A DNA stretch of 30,778 bases from JAQSWP01 sp040255215. GTDB lineage: Bacteria > Pseudomonadota > Alphaproteobacteria > Reyranellales > JAQSWP01. Position 1 is the stretch's first letter; each line of letters begins with the position of its first letter. Positions 15,482-23,403 of this stretch are shown piece after piece. Under the pieces are notes generated by a model. It was not told the DNA's origin. It saw only the letters and a list, made by a program, of their open reading frames with translations, and searched no databases. The position numbers and the translations under genes are program-made. Location of the stretch: assembly GCA_040255215.1 (NCBI GenBank), contig JBDZUM010000038.1, positions 1 to 30,778 of the forward strand, read 5' to 3'.

Positions 15482-16083
15482 TTGCCGCCTCCCAGCTTGC
15501 GGTCGACGAAGTCCAGCCGGTCCTGGCCCCAGAACAATTCGCCGTCCACCACGTAGGTCGGCGCGCCGAACACGTTGAGCGCGATCGCCGCCTCGGTGTC
15601 GGCGTCGCGCGTGGCGGCGATGTCGGAATCCAGCGCCCGTTTCATCGTCGCTTCCGCATCGAGCCCGACCGAGGCCACGATCTCGCGCAGGGTCTGCGGA
15701 TCGGCGATGTTCTTCTCGCCCGCCCACACGCCATGCATGATCGCATGCGCCAGTTCGACCGCCTTGGCGTCGCCATGGTCGAGCCGGGTGGCGATGACGG
15801 CCGCCGCCGCCTGGGTCTCGTTGGCCGGGAAGAATTGCGGGTGGATGGTGAGCGGCACCTTGAGGAAATCGCGCCAGCGCGCCAGCTCGACCAGCCGGTA
15901 GGCCTGGCGCTGCGGCGCGCGCTTGGCCAGCGGCAATCCGCCCGAGACGGGAAAGACGCGACCGAGATCGACCGGCAAAGGCCGGATGCCGGCGCCGTGC
16001 CGCGCCGCGATCTGCTCCAGCCGCCGCGAGCCGAGATAGGTCCAGGGAGAAATCAGCGAAAAGTAATAGTCGATCCGGGCCAN
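15478..16083 (-). CDS. 2-hydroxychromene-2-carboxylate isomerase family (DsbA fold), start at the gap edge
   Basis: The readable part runs from ARIDYYFSLISPWTYLGSRRLEQIAARHG to GQDRLDFVDRKLGGGK, nearly the whole 201-aa protein. The DYYFSLISPWTYLG start is the classic beginning of HCCA isomerases, which use glutathione in naphthalene-type aromatic breakdown and belong to the DsbA/GST-kappa fold. The C-terminal FGAPTYVVDGELFWGQDRLDFV is also diagnostic. The start codon is incomplete: the last two bases, TG, are at 16082-16081 and the first base is the first N, so an ATG start at 16083 is likely but not seen. It overlaps the CMD gene by four bases (GTGA). A shorter internal ATG at 15978 would drop the catalytic N-terminus. 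Confidence 0.88.
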   Translation of the reverse strand, partial: XARIDYYFSLISPWTYLGSRRLEQIAARHGAGIRPLPVDLGRVFPVSGGLPLAKRAPQRQAYRLVELARWRDFLKVPLTIHPQFFPANETQAAAAVIATRLDHGDAKAVELAHAIMHGVWAGEKNIADPQTLREIVASVGLDAEATMKRALDSDIAATRDADTEAAIALNVFGAPTYVVDGELFWGQDRLDFVDRKLGGGK

Positions 16084-16182
16084 NNNNNNNNNNNNNNNNN
16101 NNNNNNNNNNNNNNNNNNNNNNNNNNNNNNNNNNNNNNNNNNNNNNNNNNNNNNNNNNNNNNNNNNNNNNNNNNNNNNNNNN
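16083..16182. other. Assembly gap of 100 N
   Basis: Exactly 100 ambiguous bases, the usual placeholder for a scaffold join of unknown size. It separates the start of the isomerase gene from the 5' end of the VanW gene, which point away from each other, so their promoters are missing. The two sides need not be truly adjacent. Confidence 0.98.
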
Positions 16183-16184
16183 GC

Positions 16185-17582
16185 GCCTCGCGCGCCCGCG
16201 GCTATGTCGCCGGCCGCATGCTGCAACAGGGCTGCATGGTGCCCGCCGTCGGCGGCGGGCTGTGCCAGCTGTCCAACGCGCTCTACGACGTGGCGCTGCA
16301 AGCCGGCTGCGCGATCGTCGAGCGTCACGCCCATTCGCGCGTGGTGCCGGGTTCGCAGGCCGCCATCGGCCGCGACGCGACGGTGGCGTGGAACTATGTC
16401 GATCTGCGCTTCAAGGCGCCGCGCGATTTGCGACTGCAGGTGCGGCTCGATCGCCACGAGCTGCAGGTGCGGCTGCTGGCGCGCGAGGCGGTGACGCCGA
16501 CGCCCGACCGGCTGGCGATCGACCGGCCGGTCTTCGCGCCGCAGGATCGCGCGGCGCAAAGCTGCGACACCTGCAACGAGGTCGATTGCTTCCGCCATAT
16601 CGCGCCACAAGCGCTGACGAGCGAACGCACGGCCTTCATCGTCGATGGCGCGACGCCGGAATTCGCCGCCTATGTCGCGCGGCAGCGACGCCAGGGCGAT
16701 GTGCTGGCGCTGCCGATGACGGGGGCGCGCTACGCCTGGCCGCGCGACGGTTTCGCTTCGGTGCTGAGCGCGCCGCTCGTTACCTTGCGCCGCAGCCTTG
16801 AATCCCGCCGCCTCGCCGACCAGGGCGCGGCGCGGCAGCGCGCCTTGCTCAAACATGCCGAACGCCTGGCGCTGGCTCTGGCGCGGCGATTGCCGCCGGA
16901 AGCTGCCGAGCTTGTGGTGGCGCAATCGCTGCTGCCGTTCCTGTGGCGCAACGGCGATCTGGGCGGGCGTCGCGTCACGGTGCTGATGAGCCGCCTGCCG
17001 ATGGACTTGCTGCAAGGCCGTCTCGATGCGGCGGCAGCGCGGCATCCCGACAGCCCGACCCTTGGCGACTTCCGTGCCCCGGCCGATCTGGTCGAGGCCG
17101 AGCGCGAGGCGCTGGACTATGCCGAGCGCATCGTCACGCCCCATGCGGAGATCGCCGCGTTGTTCGGCAAAGCCCGGTTGCTGCCATGGCAAATGCCGCC
17201 CGCCGCGACGACAGCCCCGAGCCATCGCGTGGCCTTCGTCGGCCCGACCTTGGGCCGCAAGGGCGCCTACGAAATGCGCGCGGCCGCCCGCGCCTTGAAA
17301 CTGGATATGCTCGTGCCGGGGCGCGATCTCGAAACGCCCGATTTCTGGTCGGGCATCGCCGTCGCGCGCGGCGCGCCGCTGCAGGCACGGATCGTGGTGC
17401 AACCCGCCTTCGCCGAGGAGAATCCGCGCACGCTGCTCGCGGCGCTGGCCAGCGGCCGGCGCGTGATCGCCACCCCGGCGTGCGGATTGCCGCCGCAGCC
17501 GGGCCTTGTTCTGGTGCCGCATGGCGATCCTGCCGCCCTGATCGAGGCCTTGCGCGGGGCGCTCGGCTGCTCTGGCCAGTAG
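16185..17582 (+). CDS. VanW-domain protein fused to a glycosyltransferase-like C-terminal region, 5' truncated
   Basis: The open frame enters from the gap at 16185 (ASRARGYVAGRMLQQG) and is cut at its 5' end. The first part is a VanW domain: VPAVGGGLCQLSNALYDVALQAG, then IVERHAHSRVVPGS and GRDATVAWNYVDLRFKAP. VanW proteins are of uncertain function and were first seen in vancomycin-resistance clusters. Next comes a CDTCNEVDCFRH segment (Cys-x2-Cys-x4-Cys-x2-His), which could bind metal. The remainder, about 300 aa, resembles a GT4-like glycosyltransferase C-terminal half: a strand-loop VAFVGPTLGRKGAYEMRAAARAL, and PAFAEENPRTLLAALASGRRVIATPACGLP, the usual sugar-nucleotide helix. No N-terminal GT half with its own fold is obvious. 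Function unknown; a role in envelope glycan synthesis is a guess. Confidence 0.75.
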   Translation, partial: ASRARGYVAGRMLQQGCMVPAVGGGLCQLSNALYDVALQAGCAIVERHAHSRVVPGSQAAIGRDATVAWNYVDLRFKAPRDLRLQVRLDRHELQVRLLAREAVTPTPDRLAIDRPVFAPQDRAAQSCDTCNEVDCFRHIAPQALTSERTAFIVDGATPEFAAYVARQRRQGDVLALPMTGARYAWPRDGFASVLSAPLVTLRRSLESRRLADQGAARQRALLKHAERLALALARRLPPEAAELVVAQSLLPFLWRNGDLGGRRVTVLMSRLPMDLLQGRLDAAAARHPDSPTLGDFRAPADLVEAEREALDYAERIVTPHAEIAALFGKARLLPWQMPPAATTAPSHRVAFVGPTLGRKGAYEMRAAARALKLDMLVPGRDLETPDFWSGIAVARGAPLQARIVVQPAFAEENPRTLLAALASGRRVIATPACGLPPQPGLVLVPHGDPAALIEALRGALGCSGQ

Positions 17583-17726
17583 GTATCTGATCGCGCTTGA
17601 TAATTTCCAGGGCTGGCGCTCCGGGACGAGCCAGGACCGATGCCAGCGCGGATCGCGGCGGCGGGCCGCCGCGCCGCCCGAAACCGGCAATGGATTTGCC
17701 GGCCGCCTCCCCTTATATAGCGGGCC

Positions 17727-18569
17727 ATGAACGGGGTTCCTTTCACCAAGATGCACGGGCTGGGCAACGATTTCGTCGTCATCGACGCGCGCGCCCACGG
17801 CCTGAAACTGTCCGACAGTCAGGTGCGCGCCGTGTCCGACCGCCATACGGGCGTCGGCTGCGACCAGCTCATCGTCATCGAGAAGTCGAACAACGGCCTG
17901 GCCGACGCCTTCATGCGCATTCTGAACGCCGACGGTTCGGAAGTCGGCGCCTGCGGCAATGCCACGCGCTGCGTCGCCGCCGTGCTGATGGACGAGAAGG
18001 CCGCGCGCCACGCGGTGATCGAAACCCAGGCCGGGCTGCTCGACGCCGAGGCGGTGGACGAGGGCGGCGCGCGCCGCATCAGCGTCGACATGGGCGAGGC
18101 CCGCCTCGACTGGCGCGAGATCCCCCTGCGCGAGGCCTGCGACACGCTGCACGTGCCGGTTTCGCTGGGTCCGCTCTCGGATCCGGTGGCGACCAACATG
18201 GGCAACCCGCACGCCACCTTCTTCGTGCCCGACGCGCAGGAAATCGACCTGCCGACGCTGGGTCCGCAGCTCGAGCGCCATGCGATGTTTCCCCAGCGCG
18301 CCAATATCGGCATCGCCCAGGTGCTCTCGCCCGCGAAGCTGCGTTTGCGCATGTGGGAGCGCGGGGCCGGCATCACCTTGGCCTGCGGCTCGGGCGCCTG
18401 CGCCGCCGCCGTCGCCGCCGCCCGTCGCGGCCTTACCGGCCGCAAGGTCGAGATCGTGCTCGATGGCGGCTCGCTAGAGATCGAATGGCTGCCCGACAAC
18501 CACGTGCTGATGACCGGCCCGGTCGCGACCTCCTTCGCCGGCACTCTCGACCGATCGCTGCTGGCATGA
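17727..18569 (+). CDS. dapF: Diaminopimelate epimerase
   Basis: This 280-aa cytoplasmic enzyme converts LL-diaminopimelate to the meso form for lysine and peptidoglycan synthesis. The two active-site cysteines are in place: Cys76 in GSEVGACGNATR and Cys220 in GITLACGSGAC. Other hallmarks are KMHGLGNDFVVID at 8-20, GVGCDQ near 43 and NMGNPHATFFV near 158. Full length. The ATG at 17727 starts the family N-terminus. The 144 nt upstream, after the VanW gene, carry a CCGGCAAT/ATTTGCCGG-type inverted repeat and an AT-rich TTATATAG just before the ATG, a possible minus-10 region. Downstream is a long repeat array in place of the gene usually found between dapF and ftsY. Confidence 0.98.
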   Translation: MNGVPFTKMHGLGNDFVVIDARAHGLKLSDSQVRAVSDRHTGVGCDQLIVIEKSNNGLADAFMRILNADGSEVGACGNATRCVAAVLMDEKAARHAVIETQAGLLDAEAVDEGGARRISVDMGEARLDWREIPLREACDTLHVPVSLGPLSDPVATNMGNPHATFFVPDAQEIDLPTLGPQLERHAMFPQRANIGIAQVLSPAKLRLRMWERGAGITLACGSGACAAAVAAARRGLTGRKVEIVLDGGSLEIEWLPDNHVLMTGPVATSFAGTLDRSLLA

Positions 18570-18618
18570 GCGGCGCGAGGCGATCGCGGGACGCTCTTGC
18601 AGCGGCCTTCCCCCTCCC

Positions 18619-19108
18619 GTCATGCCCCGGCTTGACCGGGGCACCCATGGATCGCCCGGTCAAGCCGGGCGATGACGAAAAGGGAGTATTCGCCGGCGAG
18701 GAAATGTCGATCGCTGCTGGCATGGATGGTGATGGAAAGTCGGTGGCTTCTTCCTTTCTTTCGTCATGCCCCGGCTCGACCGGGGCATCCATGGAACGCC
18801 CAGTCAAGCCGGGCGATGACGAAAAGGGAGTATTCGCCGGCGAGGAAATGTCGATCGCTGCTGGCATGGATGGTGATGGAAAGTCGGTGGCTTCTTCCTT
18901 TTTTTCGTCATGCCCCGGCTCGACCGGGGCATCCATGGATCGCCCGGTCAGGCCGGGCGATGACGAACAGGGAGCATTCGCCGGCGAAGAGATGTCGGTC
19001 GCTGTTGGCATGAATGGCGATGGAAAGTCGGTGGCTTCTTCCTTTCTTCCGTCATGCCCCGGCTCGACCGGGGTATCCATGGAACGCCCGGTCAGGCCGG
19101 GCGATGAC
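18619..19108. repeat. Tandem palindromic repeat array, 144-bp period
   Basis: Units begin with GTCATGCCCCGG at 18619, 18763, 18907 and 19051, exactly 144 bp apart; the last unit is only the first 58 bp. Each unit is a 58-bp palindromic pair, GTCATGCCCCGGCTCGACCGG...CGCCCGGTCAGGCCGGGCGATGAC, followed by an 86-bp spacer that also repeats (it includes GCCGGCGAGGAAATGTCGATCG and ends in GGTGGCTTCTTCC). Because 144 is divisible by three, the array leaves long open frames on both strands with a 48-residue protein repeat; these are by-products. The 592 nt from 18570 to 19161 between dapF and ftsY hold nothing else. It is not a CRISPR since the spacers are the same. Confidence 0.92.
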
Positions 19109-19161
19109 GCGAAAATGATGCGTGCCGGCAGTGGGGTCTTCGTCGGATCGGGCGTGCCGGC

Positions 19162-20094
19162 ATGAGCGAAAGGAAATCGTGGCTGTCGCGGCTGAAGGAC
19201 GGGCTCAGCCGCAGCGCCGGCAAGCTGGCCGGCGGCATCACCGGCCTGTTCACCACCCGCAAGCTCGACCAGGCCACGCTCGACCAGCTCGAGGAAGTGC
19301 TGATCGCCTCCGATATCGGCGTCGCCGTGGCGCAGAAGCTGGTCGGCGGTCTTGCGAAGGACCGTTTCGGCAAGGACGTCAGCGAGCTCGAGGTGCGCGA
19401 GCGCTTCGCCGCCGATATCGCCGGCATCCTGCAGCCGGTGGCGCGCGGGCTGGAGATCGACAAGACGCGCCGGCCGCATGTCGTGCTGGTCACCGGCGTC
19501 AACGGTTCGGGCAAGACCACCACCATCGGCAAGCTGGCGCATCTGCTGCGCGGCCAGGGCCACAAGGTCATGTTGGCCGCCGGCGACACGTTCCGTGCCG
19601 CCGCCGTCGAGCAGCTCAAGGTCTGGGCCGAGCGCGCCGGGGCGTCGATCGTCGCCGGCAGGCAGGGCGCCGATCCCGCCGGGCTGGCCTTCGAGGCGCT
19701 GGAGAAGGCGCGAGCCGAGAATTGCGATGTGCTGCTGATCGACACCGCCGGCCGGCTGCAGAACAAAAAGGACCTGATGCAGGAGCTGGCCAAGATCGTG
19801 CGCGTGCTGCGCAAGCTCGACGACAGCGCGCCGCATTCGGTGCTGCTGGTGCTCGACGCCACGGTCGGCCAGAACGCCCACAGCCAGGTCGAGATCTTCC
19901 GCGACATGGTTGCGGTGGACGGGCTGGTGGTGACCAAGCTCGACGGCACCGCCCGCGGCGGCGTGCTGGTGGCGCTGGCGGAGAAGTTCAAGCTGCCGGT
20001 GGCGGCGATCGGCGTCGGCGAGGGCATCGACGATCTGCGCCCGTTCGACGCCGCGCAATACGCCCGCAACCTCTTGGGGCTGGAAGCGTCATGA
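19162..20094 (+). CDS. ftsY: Signal recognition particle receptor FtsY
   Basis: The 310-aa GTPase docks SRP-ribosome complexes at the membrane for co-translational insertion. The NG domain is complete: helical N domain at about 1-95, P-loop GVNGSGKT at 112-119, DTFRAAAVEQL, DTAGR at 194-198, TKLD at 258-261 followed by GTARGG, and the closing GEGIDDLRPFD. The acidic A domain of enterobacterial FtsY is absent, as is common in alphaproteobacteria; a short amphipathic start (SWLSRLKDGLSRSAGKL) likely touches the membrane. Its stop overlaps the start of yciB by four bases (ATGA), indicating coupled translation. The gene begins 53 nt after the repeat array, so its promoter may lie within or after the array. 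Confidence 0.98.
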   Translation: MSERKSWLSRLKDGLSRSAGKLAGGITGLFTTRKLDQATLDQLEEVLIASDIGVAVAQKLVGGLAKDRFGKDVSELEVRERFAADIAGILQPVARGLEIDKTRRPHVVLVTGVNGSGKTTTIGKLAHLLRGQGHKVMLAAGDTFRAAAVEQLKVWAERAGASIVAGRQGADPAGLAFEALEKARAENCDVLLIDTAGRLQNKKDLMQELAKIVRVLRKLDDSAPHSVLLVLDATVGQNAHSQVEIFRDMVAVDGLVVTKLDGTARGGVLVALAEKFKLPVAAIGVGEGIDDLRPFDAAQYARNLLGLEAS

Positions 20095-20645
20095 GAGCCT
20101 GGGTCCGTCCGGCGCTGGAGATCGGCCCGCTGATCGTGTTCTTCCTGGTCAACGCCCGCTACGGACTGATGACCGGCACCGCCGCCTTCATCGCCGCGAC
20201 GGCGATCGCGCTGCCGCTGAACTGGTATCTGGAAAAGCGCCTGCCGGTCATGCCGCTGGTCAGCGGCGTCTTCGTGCTGGCTTTCGGCGGGCTGACTTTG
20301 GCGCTGGACGATTCGTTCTTCATCAAGGTCAAGCCGACCATCGTCAACCTGCTGTTCGCCGGCGGCTTGAGTGCCGGCCTGCTGCTGGGCCGCAACTTCC
20401 TCAAGCTGCTGTTCGGCAGCGCACTCAGCCTCGACGATGCCGGCTGGAAAATCCTCACCCTGCGCTGGATCGGCTTCTTCATCGTGCTGGCCGGGCTGAA
20501 CGAGATCACCTGGCGCTTCTTCTCCGAGGATTTCTGGGTCAGCTTCAAGCTGTTCGGCGCCATGCCGCTGACCCTGGTCTTCTCCTTCGCCCAGCTCCCC
20601 CTCATCAAGCGCCACTGGGCCGGCGAGAAGAACCCGTTCGCCTAG
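20091..20645 (+). CDS. yciB: Inner-membrane septation protein A (YciB/IspZ family)
   Basis: The 184-aa product is a small polytopic membrane protein with about five hydrophobic helices. The family marks are GPLIVFFLVNARYGLMTGTAAF at the N-terminus, NWYLEKRLPVMPLVSG, FIKVKPTIVNLLFA, LRWIGFFIVLAGLNEITWR and LIKRHW near the end. In enterobacteria the homologue affects cell envelope synthesis and septation, though its biochemical role is not settled. The ATG overlaps the ftsY stop by four bases, the arrangement usual in alphaproteobacteria. Its TAG stop shares the bases CTAG (20642-20645) with the stop of the convergent gene. Confidence 0.95.
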   Translation: MRAWVRPALEIGPLIVFFLVNARYGLMTGTAAFIAATAIALPLNWYLEKRLPVMPLVSGVFVLAFGGLTLALDDSFFIKVKPTIVNLLFAGGLSAGLLLGRNFLKLLFGSALSLDDAGWKILTLRWIGFFIVLAGLNEITWRFFSEDFWVSFKLFGAMPLTLVFSFAQLPLIKRHWAGEKNPFA

Positions 20646-21205
20646 GGCCTGAGGTCTTCCGTCAGGACGACGCTGCGCAGCAGGCGTGCGGCAGCGGCGC
20701 GCGTCCGGGAGAGATCGTTCGCCGTCGCTTCGATCGATATCCCATAACCGATAGGGGTTTGGCCCGGCGCGTTTCCGGGCCGGAGTGCGCCGGCGACGAT
20801 AGTCATCCGACCATTCTGGTGGACCGCGTCGCATTCGAACATCGCGAGCGGGCCGAAGCTCAGGTCGGAATCGGCCCCGGGCTTCTGCCCGCAGATCGCC
20901 GCCGCAAGACGGTCGGAAGTGACGATTTCCGGATCCATGATCCATTCGTTCCAGATCTTCAGGCTGGCGACGGCGCCCGGAGCGGCGCAATCGAGTGGCT
21001 CGAAATAGACGGCGGCGCCGTGGAAGTTTTCTGCCGGGCAGATCGTCGCGTCGGCGGAAAATGGAACGAGATAGCCATAGGCAGGATTCCGATAGTCGTC
21101 AGCGTACGTCCCGCCATGGGGCCAGAGCAGAACGACGAGCGTCGCAAGGAGCCGGCTTAGCGATCCCAGGAGGACGCGGGCGTCGATCACTGGATGTCCG
21201 GCCAA
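20642..21205 (-). CDS. Putative secreted protein of unknown function
   Basis: I recognise no domain. The N-terminal segment RVLLGSLSRLLATLVVLLWPHGGTYADD looks like a signal peptide, with the mature part starting near DDYRNPAYGYLVPFSADATICPAENFHG. The mature region has cysteines at ATICPAEN, EPLDCAAPG, AAICGQKPG and MFECDAVH, which could form two disulfides in the periplasm. The open frame begins with TTG at 21205; a GTG at 21190 gives a more compact signal peptide and is equally possible. It lies 4-20 nt downstream of the TRAP permease stop, so it probably rides on that transcript. It is less GC-biased than its neighbours. A link to transport is inferred only from position. Confidence 0.65.
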   Translation of the reverse strand: MAGHPVIDARVLLGSLSRLLATLVVLLWPHGGTYADDYRNPAYGYLVPFSADATICPAENFHGAAVYFEPLDCAAPGAVASLKIWNEWIMDPEIVTSDRLAAAICGQKPGADSDLSFGPLAMFECDAVHQNGRMTIVAGALRPGNAPGQTPIGYGISIEATANDLSRTRAAAARLLRSVVLTEDLRP

Positions 21206-21209
21206 TGCT

Positions 21210-23309
21210 TCAGCGCGCTCTTGCGCCGGCCGGCGCGCGCTTCACCCGCAACCAGTGCCAGATGACGAAGGCGGCCGACGCGGCGAAGCCGATCTCGTCG
21301 GTCAGCGGCAATGCCGCCACCAGGAAGGCCGCGCCGCCGAACGCCCAGATCCGCTCCAGCGGATTGATCGGCGCCAGGAAATAGCCCGTCACCGCCGCCC
21401 CCCATAACGTGATGCCGGTGCCGGCCTTCAGCACCATGTAGATCACCGCCAGCGGGTTGTCGGTCTGCATCATCAGCGCCGGATCGTAGACCGCCATGAA
21501 CGGCACGACGTAACCGGCCACGGCGATGCGGGTTGCGATGACGGCTATTCGCATGGCGTTTTCGCGCGCGATGGCCGAGGCGGCGAAGGCGGCCAGCGCC
21601 ACTGGCGGCGTCAGGTCGGCCATGATGCCGAAATAGAAGACGAACATGTGGCTGACGATCAGCGGCACGCCCATCTGCAGCAGGATCGGCGCCGCCATGG
21701 TCGAGGTGATGATGTAGTTGGGGATGGTGGGAATGCCCATGCCCAGGATCAGGCAGATCACCATGGTCATCAGCAGGGTCAGGAACAGGCTGCCGCCGGC
21801 CAGGTCGAGCACGATGCGGGCGAAGGTGCCGGCCAGGCCGGTGAGCGTCATCACGCCGATGATGACGCCGACCAGGGCGCAGGCGATGCCGACGCCCAGC
21901 GCCTGGCGCGCGCCGTCCGACAGCGCGTTGACGCACATGCTGAGCGTGGCGCGCGTGCCGGCCGCCAGCAGGCAGGCGCCGATCAGCACGCCGATGACCA
22001 CGAACAGCCCGGTGATGCCGCTGACCTCGAAGAGAGCGGCCGACGCCACCGCGATCACCACCCAGAACGCCGCCCGCAGCGGGAAGGCGCCGAAGCGGCC
22101 TGCGTTGGAGGCGCCGAGGATGAAGATCACCGTCAGCGCCAGCCCGACCGTGCCGGCGAACAGCGGCGTGTAGCCGGAGAACAGCAGGTAGACGAGTGCG
22201 GCCAGCGGCAGCAGCAAATGCCACTTCTTCTTTATGGCCGCGATCGGATCGGGCCGCTCCTCCTTCGGGATGCCGCGCAGGCCCGCCCGGCCGGCTTCCA
22301 GATGCACCATCCAGAAGGCGGTGGCGTAGTAGAGCAGGGCGGGGATGATGGCGGCGAGACAGATCTGCACATAGGGCATGTCGATCGTCTCGGCCATGAT
22401 GAACGCCACCGCGCCCATCACCGGCGGCATGATCTGCCCGCCCATCGACGAGGTCGCCTCGACCGCGCCGGCGAAGGCCGGGCGATAGCCGAAGCGCATC
22501 ATCAGCGGGATGGTGAACTGCCCCGTCGTCACCACGTTGGCGACGCCCGAGCCGTTGATCGTGCCCATCAGGCCCGAGGTGATGACCGAGACCTTGGCCG
22601 GCCCGCCGCGCGTGTGGCCCACCGTGCCCAGCGACACGTCGGTGAACAGCCCGATCATGCCGGCCTTCTCGAGGAAGGCGCCGAACAGGATGAACAGGAA
22701 CACGTAGGTCGACGACACCAGGGTCGGGATGCCGTAGATGCCCTCGAAGCCGAGATAGAGCTCGCCGACGATGCGCACCTCGTCGTAGCCGCGATGGATG
22801 AAGGGCGCGGGGATCGAGCGGCCGAAATAGGCGTAGGCGATGAAGGCGAGGCAGATCAGCGGCAGCGCCAGCCCGACGATGCGCCGCGCCGCCTCGAACA
22901 GCAGCACCAGCACGACGACGCCGACCCAGAAATCGGTTTCGGTCGGATCGCCCTGGCGGGTGATGATCTCGACTTCGAAGATCCAGTGGTAGAACGACAG
23001 CGCGAAGGCGGTGCCGGCCAGAATCCAGTCGTACCACGGCACCGAGGAGCGGTCGGCGTTGCGCGTGGCGCGATGCAGCAGGAAGGCCAGCAGCAGCAGG
23101 AAGCCGACGTGCAGCGAGCGCATCACCAGGCTCGACAGCGGCGAATAGGCCGCGGTGTAGATCTGGTACAGCGAGAACACGACGCCGATCCAGAAGATCA
23201 CCGGCACCGCGATGCCCTTCAGCCCGTGCATCGTGGTTTCGCCGAGCTTGGCGAGCTGCTCGCCTTCGGGATTGTGCGTCTCGATCTGGTCGTCGACGTT
23301 CATCGTCAT
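21210..23309 (-). CDS. TRAP transporter fused permease (TAXI type, DctQM fusion)
   Basis: The 699-aa polytopic protein combines the small (DctQ-like) and large (DctM-like) TRAP membrane subunits, the usual form in TAXI systems. It moves the bound solute across the inner membrane using an ion gradient. Typical segments: FLFILFGAFLEKAGMIGLF, GPAKVSVITSGLMGTINGSGVANVVTTGQFTIPLM, GGQIMPPVMGAVAFIMAE, ILGMGIPTIPNYIITSTMAAPIL and FYFGIMADLTPPVALAAFAAS, which repeat the two-fold pattern of the DctM domain. The ATG at 23309 (GGAAC just upstream) and a second at 23303 are both possible. It lies 94 nt downstream of the binding-protein gene, with a hairpin between. Together they form a TRAP-TAXI operon; the ligand is unknown (glutamate, organic acids and sulfonates are known for relatives). 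Confidence 0.96.
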   Translation of the reverse strand: MTMNVDDQIETHNPEGEQLAKLGETTMHGLKGIAVPVIFWIGVVFSLYQIYTAAYSPLSSLVMRSLHVGFLLLLAFLLHRATRNADRSSVPWYDWILAGTAFALSFYHWIFEVEIITRQGDPTETDFWVGVVVLVLLFEAARRIVGLALPLICLAFIAYAYFGRSIPAPFIHRGYDEVRIVGELYLGFEGIYGIPTLVSSTYVFLFILFGAFLEKAGMIGLFTDVSLGTVGHTRGGPAKVSVITSGLMGTINGSGVANVVTTGQFTIPLMMRFGYRPAFAGAVEATSSMGGQIMPPVMGAVAFIMAETIDMPYVQICLAAIIPALLYYATAFWMVHLEAGRAGLRGIPKEERPDPIAAIKKKWHLLLPLAALVYLLFSGYTPLFAGTVGLALTVIFILGASNAGRFGAFPLRAAFWVVIAVASAALFEVSGITGLFVVIGVLIGACLLAAGTRATLSMCVNALSDGARQALGVGIACALVGVIIGVMTLTGLAGTFARIVLDLAGGSLFLTLLMTMVICLILGMGIPTIPNYIITSTMAAPILLQMGVPLIVSHMFVFYFGIMADLTPPVALAAFAASAIARENAMRIAVIATRIAVAGYVVPFMAVYDPALMMQTDNPLAVIYMVLKAGTGITLWGAAVTGYFLAPINPLERIWAFGGAAFLVAALPLTDEIGFAASAAFVIWHWLRVKRAPAGARAR

Positions 23310-23358
23310 GGTCGTTCCGCCCCAACCGCCGTTCCGGCTTCGTCTTCCTTCAGATGCG

Positions 23359-23381
23359 AAAACGGAGGGCAGCGCCCTCCG
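23359..23381 (-). terminator. Hairpin with T-run between binding protein and permease
   Basis: On the minus strand, CGGAGGGC-GCT-GCCCTCCG forms a perfect 8-bp stem with a 3-nt loop, directly followed by TTTT. It lies about 23 nt after the stop of the binding-protein gene and 50 nt before the permease start. It is probably a partial terminator or an RNA-stabilising hairpin, which would make the binding protein more abundant than the permease. Confidence 0.6.
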
Positions 23382-23403
23382 TCTTCCAGTCGTCGGGCCG
23401 GTC

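Noticed and set aside
16053..18281. A 742-codon minus-strand frame opposite VanW and dapF.
   Set aside because: It reads through the N gap and is antisense to recognisable VanW and DapF; composition is typical of the antisense of high-GC genes.
18619..19108. CRISPR-like regular repeat.
   Set aside because: Spacers between palindromes are themselves repeated, and no cas genes are nearby.
17597..19165. A 522-codon plus-strand frame across dapF and the 144-bp array with a 48-residue repeat protein.
   Set aside because: It overlaps dapF in another frame, and the repeat part is explained by a palindromic intergenic array whose length is a multiple of three.
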